Assembly (NCBI GenBank): GCA_039519185.1
Contig: CM076846.1
Coordinates: 224,800,659-224,864,658 of the forward strand
Source of the DNA: Astragalus membranaceus
Taxonomy: Eukaryota > Streptophyta > Magnoliopsida > Fabales > Fabaceae
Length of the DNA: 64,000 nucleotides
Direction of reading: 5' to 3'
The notes beneath the pieces are model-generated. The model was not told the DNA's origin and did no database searches. It saw nothing but the letters and a program-made list of their open reading frames with translations. Numbering within the stretch: the first letter of the stretch is position 1; each line of letters begins with the position of its first letter. Below, piece by piece: positions 34,608-46,715 of the stretch. A program made the translations under genes and the position numbers.

Positions 34608-35625
34608 TCAGTTGTCAAGCAAAAACTTTAGAGTGATCTGATAAGCAGGGAATATAGCACTGTTCATGACAAATGCTCTACTAACTGTAGCTCCCAAACC
34701 TCGCCACAACGTAACAGGTCCTTCTTCTTTAACGATCTTAAGGACACAATCCAAGATACCTTTGTATTTCATTGAAGAAGATGTCTGAGCCTGCAACCTA
34801 GTTTTTATAACATCTGTAGGGTAGTTGAAAAGCCAACTCGCAATCCCAGCTAATCCCCCAGCTATAAACATAGTGCTAAAGTTTTCTTGAGAACTTTCTC
34901 TGCAGCCAGGGTGAAGTTTTTCCCTTGTGTATTCATATGTCCAGAAGTAGATGCTATGAGCAGGTGCATCTCTAAGCACAGTAATCCCAAATCCTCTATA
35001 TATGCCACGAAGTCCCTCTGTTTTCCAAATATTCTTAGCCAACCTCATAGGACTCTTTTCAGTTTCTGTTATTTGGCCTGTCTTTTTCCTTAACTGGAGG
35101 CGAATTTTGACTAACTCAACAGGAGAGATCAGTACACTTTGGAGAGCACCCGCACCAAGTCCTCCTAAAGCAACAGTCTTGAGGGAAGGAGGACCATTAG
35201 ATGATATGGTCGGGCTAAATACTGTTGTGAAAATTGAATAGCTTTGAAAAATCATAGCATTCTGCAGCAGCAACATTTAACAACAACAAAAACACAACAT
35301 GTTAAATTGCAGTAGAAACCATTGTCCACGTACATATGCAATGGTTGGGTGGAAAATATGGATGAGACGGTCCATAAAACAAGCCTAAAAAAAGCACCTT
35401 AAACAATATTTTGGAAGGCAAATACTAACTATCACTACTTTTTTTGGTACAAACTAACTATCACTATTTTGAGAAATCAAAACTAATTTTTTTATATTGT
35501 TAAAAGTGTAGTTTCTGAAATTATATATTTAACACTATTATAAATTTTCCTTTACTTTGTTTCTTTTTTTACGGTAAAAAACTAACACCTAATAAAATAT
35601 TAATTACAGATGAAAAAAATATTAA

Positions 35626-35898
35626 GGGCCCGTTTGGATCAGTTTATTTGAACTTATCTACTAGCATAAGCACCTATGAGACTTTTTGGAAGAGCTTATG
35701 AAAACATCTTATGATATGTTCATAAGCTGTTTTCAGCTAATTTCCATAAACTCGACCGGATAGCTTATGAAAACATCTTATGACTTACAGAAAAATAGTT
35801 TAACATTATTTTATCATTTATTATATAAACAACTTTTGCTTATACGATAAGTTTTTATGCCATAAACACCTAATTAAGCTATTTATCCAAACAGACCC
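35626..35898. mobile_element. Tourist-like (PIF/Harbinger) MITE
   Basis: 273 bp with ends GGGCCCGTTTGGAT and, reversed, GGGTCTGTTTGGAT, flanked by TAA on both sides (35623-35625, 35899-35901), the usual Harbinger target duplication. Internal TAAGCT/AGCTTA-rich inverted repeats; no coding capacity. Confidence 0.8.
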
Positions 35899-36799
35899 TA
35901 AATACATTTCAGATACTAATAGGCGTGTATGCCATAAACACCTAATTAAGCTATTTATCCATTTATATCCATTTCAGATACAAACAAACACCTAAGTAAT
36001 AGCGTGTTTGTTTTCATGTTTACACTCACGTCCACTCAAAAGCTACACTAGTGGCGTACACTTCAACTCGCGTTTGACAGCCTCTAGTCGTGGTTCCAAA
36101 CACACAATAAATAGATTCTCTTTTTTATGCATGCAGGCCTATATAACATTTATTTTTTTTAATTCTTTTTTTGGTTGACATTGAGTGGCTAAATCCCCAA
36201 CACACAACAACTAAAGTCCAAGGCAGGCCAAAGGAATCTCTCCTATTAACATACAAAGCACGAGTAAGGGAGGGATGCATTACATCATTGAAGGAATCTC
36301 TCCTTGTGTGTTGTTCCTTCAAACCATATTTAGAGCCATGCATGTAGAAAACAAGGTGTCAGGAACGTTGCCTCTCCTTGTGTGTTGTTCCTTTCTTTAG
36401 CGAAAACAATGGAAAGGAGAATCCTCCACGCTGCAAAATTGTGCCTTCAAGTTCTCTTTGTATTGGTCATGAGGGTGTGGTGCCACTTTCCAAGTGAATC
36501 CTTTTGATCCTTTTAACTTTAAGAGCTTTGATGACACGATTCATTCTCCTACGAAACATAGTGACCCCATGACTTGGAGCGAGATTTATGGAACCACAAC
36601 AATTCCTCATTGCCTATGACTTGTTCATATTGTCTCCAAATTTCCTTTTGAAGAAAGAGCAGTTAGTTGGACCATCATTTAGCCATCTTATGATTAATCT
36701 GTGCAATCTTATATATGGAGAAGGAACTGCTTCTTAGCAAAGATATTGTCAATTGTGTGTTTTTTCAATTGCTTGAGCTAGCGTACTCTTAAACTCATT

Positions 36800-37090
36800 C
36801 ACCTTATTGCACCAATTGTTGCAGTCACCACACCAATTATTTTGGATGACCTAGCTATGAATTTCTCATGAGTAATCCAAGGAGCTTTGAACTAGGGCCT
36901 ATGGTCAACTTGAAGATTAGCCTATGAGAATCTGATCTCATAGTTAACAAACGCTATATCTAGTTGTTTCCTCACTCCATCTCGACGCCAGGTGTATGAG
37001 TCACCTATAAAGCCAACACCAATCAATTTGTTATTATAAATGGCATCAATAATGGTTTCTGCATTATACCATCTGAGGTCACCACTGTTG
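36800..37090 (-). pseudogene. LINE endonuclease-domain relic
   Basis: Minus strand reads NKLIGVGFIGDSYTWRRDGV, RKQLDIAFVNYEIRFS, stop, VDHRP, stop, FKAPWITHEKF. The TWRR ... LD ... DHRP ... WITHEKF order matches the C-terminal part of the endonuclease and the linker of plant L1-type ORF2. The stops show it is old. It could extend further both ways, but I cannot read it. Confidence 0.6.
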
Positions 37091-37567
37091 GGGGCTTCCC
37101 GTGCCGATTATGGTTGGATTTGAAATTCCCATGGCTGCTATTAATTATTTCCAGATGATTGTCAATGATTTCCTATTGATTAGCAAATGATGAAATATAT
37201 ATCTCCAATCATGTTTTGCATGTCCATGTCGAGGGCGTCAAATCTCGAGCCAATTAGAACTTTTCCATTTAATTATAGCAAATCCACCTACTACATGTGT
37301 TTCTCTATGTCAAGAATAAACTTTTCTGTTGGGCCCCTTTCTTAACTACTGTTGCGCAACAAATGCCCTCTTTAGGATTTGATGTCAGCAACAACCCTGA
37401 CTGCTGGCAGTGCTAGTTGTTTCTCTTCTCCTGTTGTACCTCCGATGTTTTCGGTCTCCGTCTTATTATTTTATTCACCAATTTTTTTTTTAATTAAAAT
37501 GTTTGTATTTTAGATGTCAAAAAAAAGTTTGTATTTTATTGGTGGAGGACATTGGCTGAGTGTGTAT

Positions 37568-37755
37568 TTTTGAGTAAACCTCGATATCTACCGCACGGAC
37601 AGAAGTGACTAATCTCTCGCTCATTGTATGTGCCTCGAGGGGCAGGACAGCTGGCCCAAAGTTTTAACGTTGCTCCGTACCCAAGGCGGGGATCGAACCC
37701 CCGACCCTTGGTTAAGGTAGCCCTGACCGCTGAACCCCACGCTCTAGGTTTTACG
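37568..37755 (-). mobile_element. tRNA-derived SINE with 14-bp target duplication
   Basis: On the minus strand a tRNA-like head (CTAGAGCGTGGGGTTCAGCG, box-A-like; GGTTCGATCCC, box B) is followed by an unrelated body and a short A-containing tail. GGCTGAGTGTGTAT flanks both sides (37554-37567 and 37756-37769). Length 188 bp fits plant SINEs. It is transcribed by Pol III from the internal boxes and mobilised by LINE proteins. Confidence 0.85.
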
Positions 37756-38596
37756 GGCTGAGTGTGTATGACTCCACGTGTTTTGGTTAGCTTCACCCGT
37801 GTTTTTATTGTTAGCATTTTAAAAAAAATGAAATATTAAAATATAAAAAAATAAAGTAAATGAAAAAATAATTTAGTGTACTAATAAATTATAAAATATT
37901 TTGAAACATAAATACTTAATAATTGATAATAAAAACTTTTATGCATTAATAAATTCAAATAAATTTTATAAAGCTAATATTTGAAGAAAAAAAAATACCT
38001 TTTTAATATATATAAATGTTGAAATCATTAATAATTTAAAGTTTTTGTTTTAATTATATTTTCCATCCCCTATTTTTCAAATCACGATTTTGGTCCCCCA
38101 ATTTCAGTTTTCAAAATGTGGTCCCCACATTTCTTTATTTGTCAAGAATTTACTCCCTACTTCTTTAATTGCACATTTGGTCCTCTGAATTCCAAAATAC
38201 ATGATTTTAAGGACTAAAACAATAAGAAATCTATAATTTTTGATACAAAAGTGTCACTAAAAAAATAGGTCAAAATTCGTACAAATTAAATATATGGAAA
38301 CCAAATTCATTAAAAATGAAATATGGGACCAAAATCATTGGTTTTAAAAATAAAAAAGCCAAATTTACAATTAAGCGATAATGAATTTGAATAGCATCCA
38401 TGAAGTTTTAGACTTATTACTCATTGTTCACACAAAAATAATATGGCAATTGATAGGAAGATGAAACTTTTTATGAATATATAAACACCTTATATCAATC
38501 AAGACACATCTCTACCAAAAAAATTCAAGGTACACCATTATCATTTACTTCCTCTCATCCTTATTATAAGAAAATTTTACAGTTTTAAGTTTATTG

Positions 38597-38598
<2 letters not shown>

Positions 38599-38662
<64 letters not shown>
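38599..38662. repeat. (TA)n microsatellite
   Basis: About 64 bases of TA repeat in the intron. Confidence 0.9.
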
Positions 38663-38664
<2 letters not shown>

Positions 38665-39037
38665 GACTTATAATATAAGACCATATACATTAGTATTAGT
38701 ATAAAGCATCCACACAAACAAACACCAAGAGGACATTAACGCAACAAAACAGTTTCAGTTAATGTTAAAACATGAAGATTTAGAGATGGAAGTAAGAAAA
38801 AGACCTGAAAACCAACAGAGGCCAAAGGGGCAGCCATGCCACGGTAGAGAGCAGTGGGTCCTTCCTTAGCCAACACATTTCTAAGGATTCTGAAAGCAGA
38901 GGCTTTCCCAGATTGTTGTTGCATGACACGCAGTGTATCCAACGGGTAACTCAATACAATACCAGCAGTCCTCCCAGTCCTCCAGCAACAAACTCTCTCC
39001 CCATACTAGTCGCAGCATACTCTGCCAAAAACTCCAT

Positions 39038-40599
39038 CTTCAAACTTCCCTGTTATTCACATCAAAACAAATTATATACAGCCCATCACACTGCATCATA
39101 GCATACACGTCATCAATTGTGAAAACAAAAAACAAAAAATCAAAATTAAAATTGGGGGTTTCGTAAGGCTTTATAGTTAGTTTCTCAGACAGATCAAATT
39201 GTTCCGTTTCCTAAGAAAAAGACAAAAAAACTGAAACGAAAGGCATTAGGTAGTTACGCTATTTTGAAGTGTGCAATATAAGCCAAATTGTTCAGTAATT
39301 TTAAATTTTGTAGGAATAAAAAGTTGCGATATATCGTGCTAAATTCTGAAAAGGACATGGGAAAAATGAACTTTAGTTTAGAAGATTTTTTGGGATAAAA
39401 GGTTGAGACCTGGACACAGAAAATGGCGCGAATTTGCGGGAAAAGAGATGAGCTGTCTCTACTTCCTTTGGCAGTGACACTGCTGAAAACACACTTCCTG
39501 CCGGCACACCTCGTAGTATTTTTGTAAGGAAGAATACGATGTTGCTTGTCTTATTTTTTGGGTATGTGTTATTTGTCTTATGGCATGACTCTTCTCAATT
39601 TTATTATTATTATTATTTTGAATTAATTGCTTTTGTTAATATATTTATTATTGTTTGTCAATAAATGAATAAAATCTTATAATAATATTTTAATGAATTT
39701 TTTAAAGGAATGTCTTAATGAATTTGATATTTTTTTTTTACTTTTTTGCTATTTTAATTAAATTCTTTAATTGTTATCTTTCTTTATAAAAGTTTAAATT
39801 CTTAATGATTAAATTATTTTAAATATTTATTTAAGGAAAAGAATCGAGTTATTTGGTAAAATATTTTTCTCATTAATGTTTTGTTTGGCAAGGCCAATCC
39901 ACTAGCTTATGGTGGATTGCTCATAGTGAATAAGTTTTCCCCCACTTAATATATATATATATATATATATAATAAATTTGTTTTGCCCCCATAAAATAAT
40001 ATGAGTTGCTCCCATAACATTACTTTTAACATTAAAAGTAGAAATTTACAAGAGGTAAGTAAAAAGAAAACTAATTTTGGATCTAATTTTAGAAATTCAC
40101 AAGAGGTAGAAATTCCCATAAGTTGGTACTAATTTTACTTTTATAGCTATGTAATTGGTAGAATTTTGATATTTTAGTATTTTTCTATGATAAAATTATT
40201 ATTTTAAAAAAGTTTACGATGTTTTTTGAGAAAATATTTTAGCCAGTATTTTGGCCCCACTAACAATTTTTTTTGGATCCGTCACTATCAAATCTAAACA
40301 AGCTAGCTTATCCTCTAACTTATCTTTTATCCGCTATTTTCTACGAACAAAACATTCGTTAATCAATACGCTAAACTTTATTTGACATTTTTTAAAATTA
40401 TATAGCCAATAAACTTGACACTATTTAGCATTATATAACTTTTTAATTTAGTTTAGATAACAATTTTCATATTTGTAAAAAAATCATATTTTTATTCCCA
40501 TTGATAAAAAAATCATCTCAACTTTTTTATAAACTAACAATCATCTTAATTGAACAAGTTAACAGAATTTAATATAATATATTAAATGCTTTCAGTTAT
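39038..40599. other. Upstream region of BAC2-like gene and AT-rich intergenic DNA
   Basis: 39038-39540 is the expected promoter/5' UTR side. No TATA box stands out. 39880-40290 contains decayed repeat sequence, with a short TA run at about 39949-39972 and a single hAT-type end (GGATCCGTCACTA, about 40275). No gene seen. Confidence 0.45.
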
Positions 40600-40751
40600 T
40601 AATAAACATGCTAAAGAAAAGGAAGTGCACGATCCGTGTGCCCACTAAGCACGACCCGTGCGGACCGTTCGCAAATCAGAAGTCCAAAAGTTTCACAGCC
40701 CACGATCCGTGCGCCTACTAAGCACGAACCGTGCGCCTTGTGCCGTTTTGA

Positions 40752-41874
40752 CACTACAAAAAAAACATGGATTAGCGACGGATTTTAGCGACGGATAGGT
40801 GGTCCGTCGCTAAAATCAAAATTAGCGACGGAAATTCACAGTATTAGCGACGGATTGAAAAACAATGTCTTTAGCGACGGAAATTGGCTAAATTAGCGAC
40901 GGATTTAACATGGCGCGAAACTTGAAAATTTTGGTTTGAATTAGCGAAGGAAATCCGTCGCTAAATCCGTCGCTAATGTTTGGAAAATTGTGCCACTAAC
41001 CGTTGCAGTTGATTTGACACGTGACAGACATTAGCAAGGGAAATCTGTCGCTAAATCCGTCGCTAACGGGTAATTTTTTTTTATAAACCTGAATCCTTCC
41101 TCTTCCTCTTTCATTTCTTCCTCTTCCTCTTTCATTTCTTCCTCTTCTCCGTTTTTTCCTCTTCCTCTTTCATTTCTTCCTCTCCCTCTTTCATTTCTTC
41201 TTACCACCACCACCATCATCGATCTTCTCCCTTCAACACCACCAGCACCACACCATCCTCTTTCATTTCCTCCTCTTCCTCTTTCATTTCTTTTCCTTCT
41301 CTATTTTCCTCTTCCTCTTTCATTTTTTCTTACCACCACCACCATCATCTTCTCCCTTCAACACCACACCACCACCACACCACCCTCTTTCATTTCCTCC
41401 TCTTCCTCTTTAATTTCTTTTCCTTCTCCATTTTCCTCTTTCTCTTTCATTTTTTCTTACCACCACCACCATCATCTTCATCTTCTCCCTCCAACACCAC
41501 ACCATCCTCTTTCATTTCTTTTCCTTCTCCATTTTCCTCCCCAACCCCTTATCTCTCCCTCTCTCTATCTGAGATTAGTGTTTTTTTTTTAAAAAAAAGA
41601 GATTAGCGACGGATTTTAGCGACGGATTTCCGTCGCTAAAGTTGGTCAGTGTCAGTGTCAAATCAACTGCAACAGTCAGTGTGCACAGTGTTTAGCGACG
41701 GATTTTCCGTCGCTAATTTTAGCGACGGATTTTATTCCCTCGCTAACCATTAGCGACAAGTGGTTTAGCGACGGAATTGGTCTGTCGCTAATTCCGTCGC
41801 TAACAGTCAGTAGCGAGGGAAAAAGGCATTAGCGAGGGAAAAATCCGTCGCTAATACGCTGTTTTTGTGTAGTG
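40752..41874. mobile_element. Non-autonomous CACTA element with TTAGCGACGGA subterminal repeats
   Basis: Ends are CACTACAAAAAAAACA and, reversed, CACTACACAAAAACAG, flanked by TGA (40749-40751 and 41875-41877). Many copies of TTAGCGACGGA and its complement crowd both arms. The centre (about 41090-41560) is a CT-rich TTCCTCTTTCATTTC repeat with CACCACCACCATCATC strings. No transposase. The sequence before and after joins cleanly into the LTR if the element is removed. Confidence 0.85.
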
Positions 41875-42027
41875 TGAATTCCAAGTTGATTTCACTGAGC
41901 ACGATCCGTGCGCCTTCCTAGCACGATCCGTGCGTCCCATCTGAATTCAAAGATGTTACGAACTCTTCCCATTCTCTTCTTTATGGATTGTAATTTGTAT
42001 TTAGTGCTTTGTCTACTGATCCTACAC

Positions 42028-42035
42028 TATAAAAA
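42028..42035 (+). promoter_or_regulatory. TATA box of Athila-type 5' LTR
   Basis: TATAAAAA in the context ACACTATAAAAAGGACC, about 840 bases before the LTR end; it would start the element's genomic RNA. Confidence 0.6.
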
Positions 42036-42879
42036 GGACCTCAATGTAGCTTCATAGGGATCTCTTACCATTGTAGTTTCATTCCAAAGTTTAATCTAAA
42101 GTTCTTGCATTTTCTCTTAAGGTTTTGTTCTATTGTTATTTTGTTCTTTCTATTCTTGCAACTTTACTTTCTGTCATTTATTTTCTAGAACTTTTATTTC
42201 CTTGTTATTTATATTCTGCTATTTAAATTATGTCATTCTCTTCTACTCCTTTGTCTACTATGATCATGTGTGAGCAGACTTCTTTAGTTTTGGGATTGTG
42301 GGAAACAATCCAATGATGGGTCCCTAAAACAATTCCAAGGCTAAACTCTATCTTATTAGAATTTGCTTTGTTTTAATCTAAGTTCATCGTACAAACTTTA
42401 TAAAACAAATGTCAAGTGAAGTACCGATAGGTGAAGCTTGACATTGGAACAAATGAATTTAGACAAGGTCAATAAAAGCATGAGAATAGCTTTGATAGCC
42501 TTGGGACAATAAGGTTGTGCTCAATGGGTCTCTGCAATGATCAACCATGAGAATAGGCTTGATCGTTGTTTCGAGACACGTTCTTGTATTTCGAAAGTAA
42601 ACTTGAATTACACCAAAGAATACCTTGTCCTTAAAACACAAATTTAATTATAAGATAGAGGATAGTTAAGGGGTTGTTTTAGCTCCGTCATTGGGATTTC
42701 ACCATAATCCCAGGACGCTTTTTTTGTATTCTGAATTTTAACCAAACATACTTTTCTACGAAATCATTCCCTTTCAGCTAATCACCACTAAAAATTAGAT
42801 TGGTAATCACACTTAACTCCCTGTAGATCGATACTTTCTATTACGCGATATACCGTATACTTGCGGCGTGTCAAGTTTT

Positions 42880-42897
42880 TGGCGCCGTTGCCGGGGA
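42880..42897 (+). other. tRNA-Asp primer binding site
   Basis: TGGCGCCGTTGCCGGGGA, an exact complement of the tRNA-Asp 3' end, six bases after the LTR. Confidence 0.95.
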
Positions 42898-42977
42898 GTT
42901 AGTGATATTAATCAACTTTTTGGTACCGGTTAGACTGAAATTTTTATTTTCTTTTGTTTTCTTTTTCTCTTCTTTGA

Positions 42978-43947
42978 ATGCGAAGAGTCCGAAGTCTCGG
43001 AGAAATTGTTCAACCAATTTCTGAGATTGAAAGATTTCTACATAGAAGAAGAAGAGAATTGCGCAATAACCAAGAAATGGCGGAAAATCAAAATCGTACT
43101 CTCAAAAAGTATGCTACGCCTTCTACGGCTGAACCCCATGGTGTTATTGTGCATCCTAATGTTGATGCTAATAATTTTGAACTTAAGCCATCTTTACTTT
43201 CTATGGTACAACAGGATCAATTTTCTGGATCAGCCACTGATGATCCTAATCTCCATCTATCTATTTTCCTTGAGTACTGTGGCACTCTAAAACTGAATGA
43301 TGGGGAGTCAAATTACAAGATTCACTCAGAATGACGGGGAGTCTCTTTATGATGCATGGGAGCGTTTCAAGGAAATGCTAAGGCTTTGCCCCCATCATGG
43401 ACAAGAGAAATGGTTGATCATCCACACTTTCTATAATGGTTTGTTGTATAGCACAAAAATGACTGTTGATGCAGATGCAGGTGGTGCTTTGATGAACAAG
43501 AATATTGAAGAAGCTTATGCTCTGATTGAGGACATGGCGTAGAATCACTACCAATGGACAAGCGAGAGAGATATCACAGCTCCATCTGCACAAAAGAGAG
43601 AACCAGGTAAGTACGATGTTTCTGCCCTTGATCATATAGCTTCTAAGGCAGATGCACTATTTGCCAAATTTGATAACCTGAGTGTAAACGTTGTTTCTCC
43701 TACTACTTCTTCTTTTTGTGAAATTTGTGGCGTAGTTGGCCACATTGGTACATAATGCCAACTAGGGGCATCTACTGATGGTTCTGAGCAAGCTAATTTC
43801 GCTCAAAAGGGAGACCCTTTTTCAAACACATATAATCTCGGATGGAGGAATCATCCAAATTTTTCATATAAAAATCCTCCATCAAACCAACCAGCAGCTA
43901 GAACACACCCCGGTTTTCAAAATCAAAGGAGCCCTCAAAAATCCAAC
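42978..43947 (+). pseudogene. Athila-type gag, internally deleted
   Basis: It starts MRRVRSLGEIVQPISEIERF; the first part ends LEYCGTLKLNDG, then jumps to NQITRFTQ-like sequence (SQITRFTQNDGESLYDAWER, RLCPHHGQEKWLIIHTFYNG), so about 50-60 residues of the gag core are missing and the frame changes. A TAG lies after IEDMA (about 43540). A zinc knuckle CEICGVVGHIGT is broken by a stop before its last Cys. Gag cannot be made. Confidence 0.85.
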
Positions 43948-44949
43948 TTGGAAACTTTATTGGAAACTTTTGTGTTAACTCAAACTAAACAAAATGAAGA
44001 GTTCAAAAACCAAAACTCATTTTTGAATGATACTCTTATAAAGTTAACATCAAAAGTAGACTCTATCACTACTCACAACAAAATGCTGGAAACCCAAATT
44101 TCTCAAGTGGCTCAGCAAGTCGCTTCATCCTCTAAATCCTCCGGAATATTTCCTGGACAGCCAGAGCCAAATCCCAAAGCCCAAATCAATGCTGTCAGCT
44201 TAAGGAGTGGGAAACACTTAGAGGAACCAAAGGGTACTAGTAATGAGAGTGAAAAAGAAAATCCACAAAATGAGGGGGTAGAGGAAAAGAAAGAAAAAGA
44301 AACACTGTATGTGTCACCTCCACCATACAAGCCCACCATTCCCTTCCCACAAAGGTTTGCAAAAACAAAACTTGATGAGCAGTTTAAGAAATTTTTTGAT
44401 CTTTCGAATAAGCTCTACATAAACATTCCTTTCACAGATGCACTGTCTCAATTGCCATCTTATACAAAAATTTTAAAAGAAATTCTGTCTAAGAAAAGAA
44501 AGATAGATGACAATGAGACAGTGGCTCTAACTGAAGAATGTAGTGCTATTATTCAAAATAAACTGCCACCAAAGCTAAAAGACCCTGGTAGTTTTTCTAT
44601 ACCATGTGTGATAGGGAGTGAAACTATAAACAAAGCCATGTGTGATTTAGGAGCCAGTGTGAGTCTAATGCCATTATCCCTTTTTAAGAGGCTGGACCTA
44701 GGGGAGTTAAAACCCACCAAAATGACTATACAGTTGGCTGACCGCTCCATTAAATATCTGACCGGGATTTTAGAGGATGTTCCTATTAAGGTAGGACAAA
44801 TTTTTATACCGGCCGATTTTGTTGTGATGGAGATAGAGGAGGATTCCCAAGTTCCAATTTTGTTGGGAAGACATTTCCTTGCCATTGCAGGGGCTATAAT
44901 AGATGTAAAAAATGGTAAGTTGGCATTCAATGTGGGTGAAGAAAGATAG
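43948..44949 (+). pseudogene. Gag C-terminus and aspartic protease of Athila-type element
   Basis: A 333-codon open frame. It begins with a Gln/Asn-rich coiled-coil-like segment (TLIKLTSKVDSITTHNKMLE), then INAVSLRSGKHLEEP and PPYKPTIPFPQRF (conserved before the protease in Athila/Tat elements), then MCDLGASVSLMPLSLFKRL, the retropepsin-like active site (D-L-G-A), and VPILLGRHFLAIAGAIIDVK. This is the longest intact stretch of the element. It ends in a stop at 44947-44949 and is separated from RT by a shift. Confidence 0.85.
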
Positions 44950-45131
44950 AGTTTGAGTTTTCTAATCTTATGAAAAGTCCTTCCATTAAGGACTCTTGTT
45001 GTAGAGTTGATATTGTTGACCATTGCGTGGAAGACTGCTCTTTAGCATAATCTTCACACGATGGTTTAGAAACATGCCTAATAGGCAGAACAAATAAAGA
45101 AATGGCTGAAGAAGCCCAAGCCTATGCCAAA

Positions 45132-46715
45132 TAGCTGGATGAAAATCCTTTTATAAAAGGTTTGGGCATTGAAGACTTGGTTGAGGAATCTGATCCTCTT
45201 CCAAAAGGAGCTCCAAAGGTGGAACTAAAGCCTCTACCGTCATCTCTAAGGTATGAATTTCTGGGTCTAAACTTTACTTTTCCTGTTATTGTCAATGCAA
45301 ACTTAAATGAGGTGGAAACAAATAAATTACTTAATATTCTCAAGAAATACCCTAAAGTTGTAGGTTATACTATTGAGGATATTAAGGGAATAAATCCCTC
45401 ATTATGTATGCATAGGATATTACTTAAAGAGGATTATAAACCCTCCATTGAGCATCGAAGGAGATTAAATCCTAACATGAAGGAAGTTGTGAAAAATAAG
45501 TACTTAAACTCCTTGATGCTGGGGTTATATATCCAATTTCAGACAGTAAACGGGTTAGTCCTGTTCAAGTAGTACCTAAAAAGGGAGGCCTTGCAGTTAT
45601 AAAAAATGAGAAAAATGAATCCATTGCTACTAGGACTGTCACGGGATGGAGAATGTGCATCGATTATAGGAAGCTTAATAAAGCGACCCGTAAAGATCAC
45701 TTTCCCCTCCCTTTTATTGACCAAATGCTAGAAAGGTTAGCAAGGCATTCACGCTTTTGCTATTTGGATGGGTATTCTGGATTCTTTCAAATACCCATTC
45801 ATCCTAGCGACCAAGAAAAGACAACTTTTACTTGTCCTTATGGCACTTATGCTTATAGAAGGATGCCTTTTAGTCTGTGTAATGCTCCTGCTACTTTTCA
45901 ACGTTGTATGATGTCCATCTTTTCGGATTTTGTTGAAAATATAATGGAAGTTTTTATGGACGATTTCTCGGTACATGGATCAAGTTTTGATAACTGTTTG
46001 GCTAACCTTGAAAAAGTTCTTGAAAGGTGTGAAAAGGTAAATCTTGTTTTGAACTGGGAAAAATGCCACTTTATGGTGAGGGAAGGTATTGTACTTGGGC
46101 ATTTGGTTTCTGAATGAGGTATTGAGGTTGACAAGGCTAAAATTGAAATCATTGAAAAAATGTCACCTCCTACCTCGGTCAAACAGGTAAGAAGTTTCTT
46201 GGGTCATGCAGGGTTTCTACCACCGGTTTATAAAAGATTTTTCCAAGATTACTAAGCCACTAACAAGCTTGCTCCTTAAGGATGCAGCTTTTGTTTTTGA
46301 TGATTTTTGTCATAAAGCATTTTGCAGGTTAAAAGAAGCTTTGACCACTGCCCCAATCATGCAACCACCGGATTGGAATCTTCCATTCGAGATAATGTGT
46401 GATGCAAGTGACTATGTGGTTGGGGCAGTTCTAGGTCAAAAGAAGGATAAGAATATGCATGCTATCTACTATGCTAGTAGAACCTTGGACGATGCCCAAG
46501 TGAATTATGCCACAACAGAAAAAGAGTTATTGGCGGTAGTCTTTGCCATTGATAAATTCAGGTCATACTTGGTGGGGTCCAAAATCATCATCTACACGGA
46601 TCACTCGGCAATAAAATATTTGTTGAGCAAAAAAGATGCTAAGCCGAGGTTGATCCGATGGATTTCGCTCCTCCAGGAATTTGACTTGGAGATAAGAGAT
46701 AAAAAGGGTACATAA
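45132..46715 (+). pseudogene. Athila-type reverse transcriptase and RNase H
   Basis: In several frames: LPSSLRYEFLGLNFTFPVIV; then a shift near 45510; GWRMCIDYRKLNKATRKDHF, LPFIDQMLERLA, YLDGYSGFFQIPI, FMDDFSVHG (catalytic F-M-D-D box); a TGA after GHLVSE (about 46115); then RNase H EIMCDASDYVVGAVLGQ, YTTEKELLAVVFAIDKFRS-like (ATTEKELLAVVFAIDKFRSY) and IIYTDHSAIKYLL. All catalytic motifs are recognisable but stops and shifts split the frame at least three times. Confidence 0.9.

Larger units (their letters stand above)
35262..38804 (-). other. Intron of the BAC2-like gene, filled with repeats
   Basis: A 3.5-kb intron. From low to high coordinate: AT-rich DNA; a Tourist-like MITE (35626-35898); a 40-bp partial copy of that MITE's right part (about 35932-35970); a possible small MITE with GTGTTTG-type ends (about 36002-36107); unassigned sequence with AAGGAATCTCTCCT repeats (36230-36400); a LINE relic (about 36800-37090); a SINE (37568-37755); AT-rich DNA with TTGGTCCC phrases (38080-38350); and a TA array (38599-38662). 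Confidence 0.6.
34608..39037 (-). pseudogene. Mitochondrial basic amino acid carrier BAC2-like gene, two exons, 1-base deletion in exon 1
   Basis: Exon 1 (38805-39037) begins MEFLAEYAATSMGREFVAGG and ends ASVGFQ before a GT donor. Exon 2 (34608-35261) starts after a CTGCAG acceptor with NAMIFQSYSIF and ends KFLLDN plus stop. The spliced protein would be about 295 residues, normal for the mitochondrial carrier family. The three repeat signatures are visible: PLDTLR, PVELVK and PTDVIK. HPGCRESSQENFSTMFIAGG and RDAPAHSIYFWTYEYTRE match BAC2, the arginine/ornithine carrier of the inner mitochondrial membrane. Exon 1 is 233 bases, one short of 78 codons: after GGLGG (about 38970) the frame shifts, and the remaining 50 codons read correctly only in the next frame. 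So this copy is either a recent pseudogene or carries a sequencing error. Everything else, including the splice sites, looks intact. Confidence 0.85.
40600..42873 (+). repeat. Athila-type 5' LTR (left edge uncertain), interrupted by a CACTA MITE
   Basis: The right edge is clear: GCGGCGTGTCA at 42863-42873, then the primer site. A TATA box lies at 42028-42035. The left edge is not resolved because no partner LTR is found in the window. Characteristic paired blocks of GCACGATCCGTGCG occur at about 40627, 40701 and 41899. The block at 40752-41874 is a separate transposon. Confidence 0.6.

Noticed and set aside
37640..37760. A tRNA gene on the minus strand
   Set aside because: Box B is present but the cloverleaf is not, and a 14-bp target duplication frames a longer unit; it is a SINE.
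41031..41219. Glu/Arg-rich minus-strand frame (ERGRGRNERGRGK)
   Set aside because: Translation of the CT-rich repeat core of a CACTA MITE.
44112..45023. Minus-strand frames opposite the Athila protease
   Set aside because: Shadows of the gag-protease frame on the plus strand; no domain.
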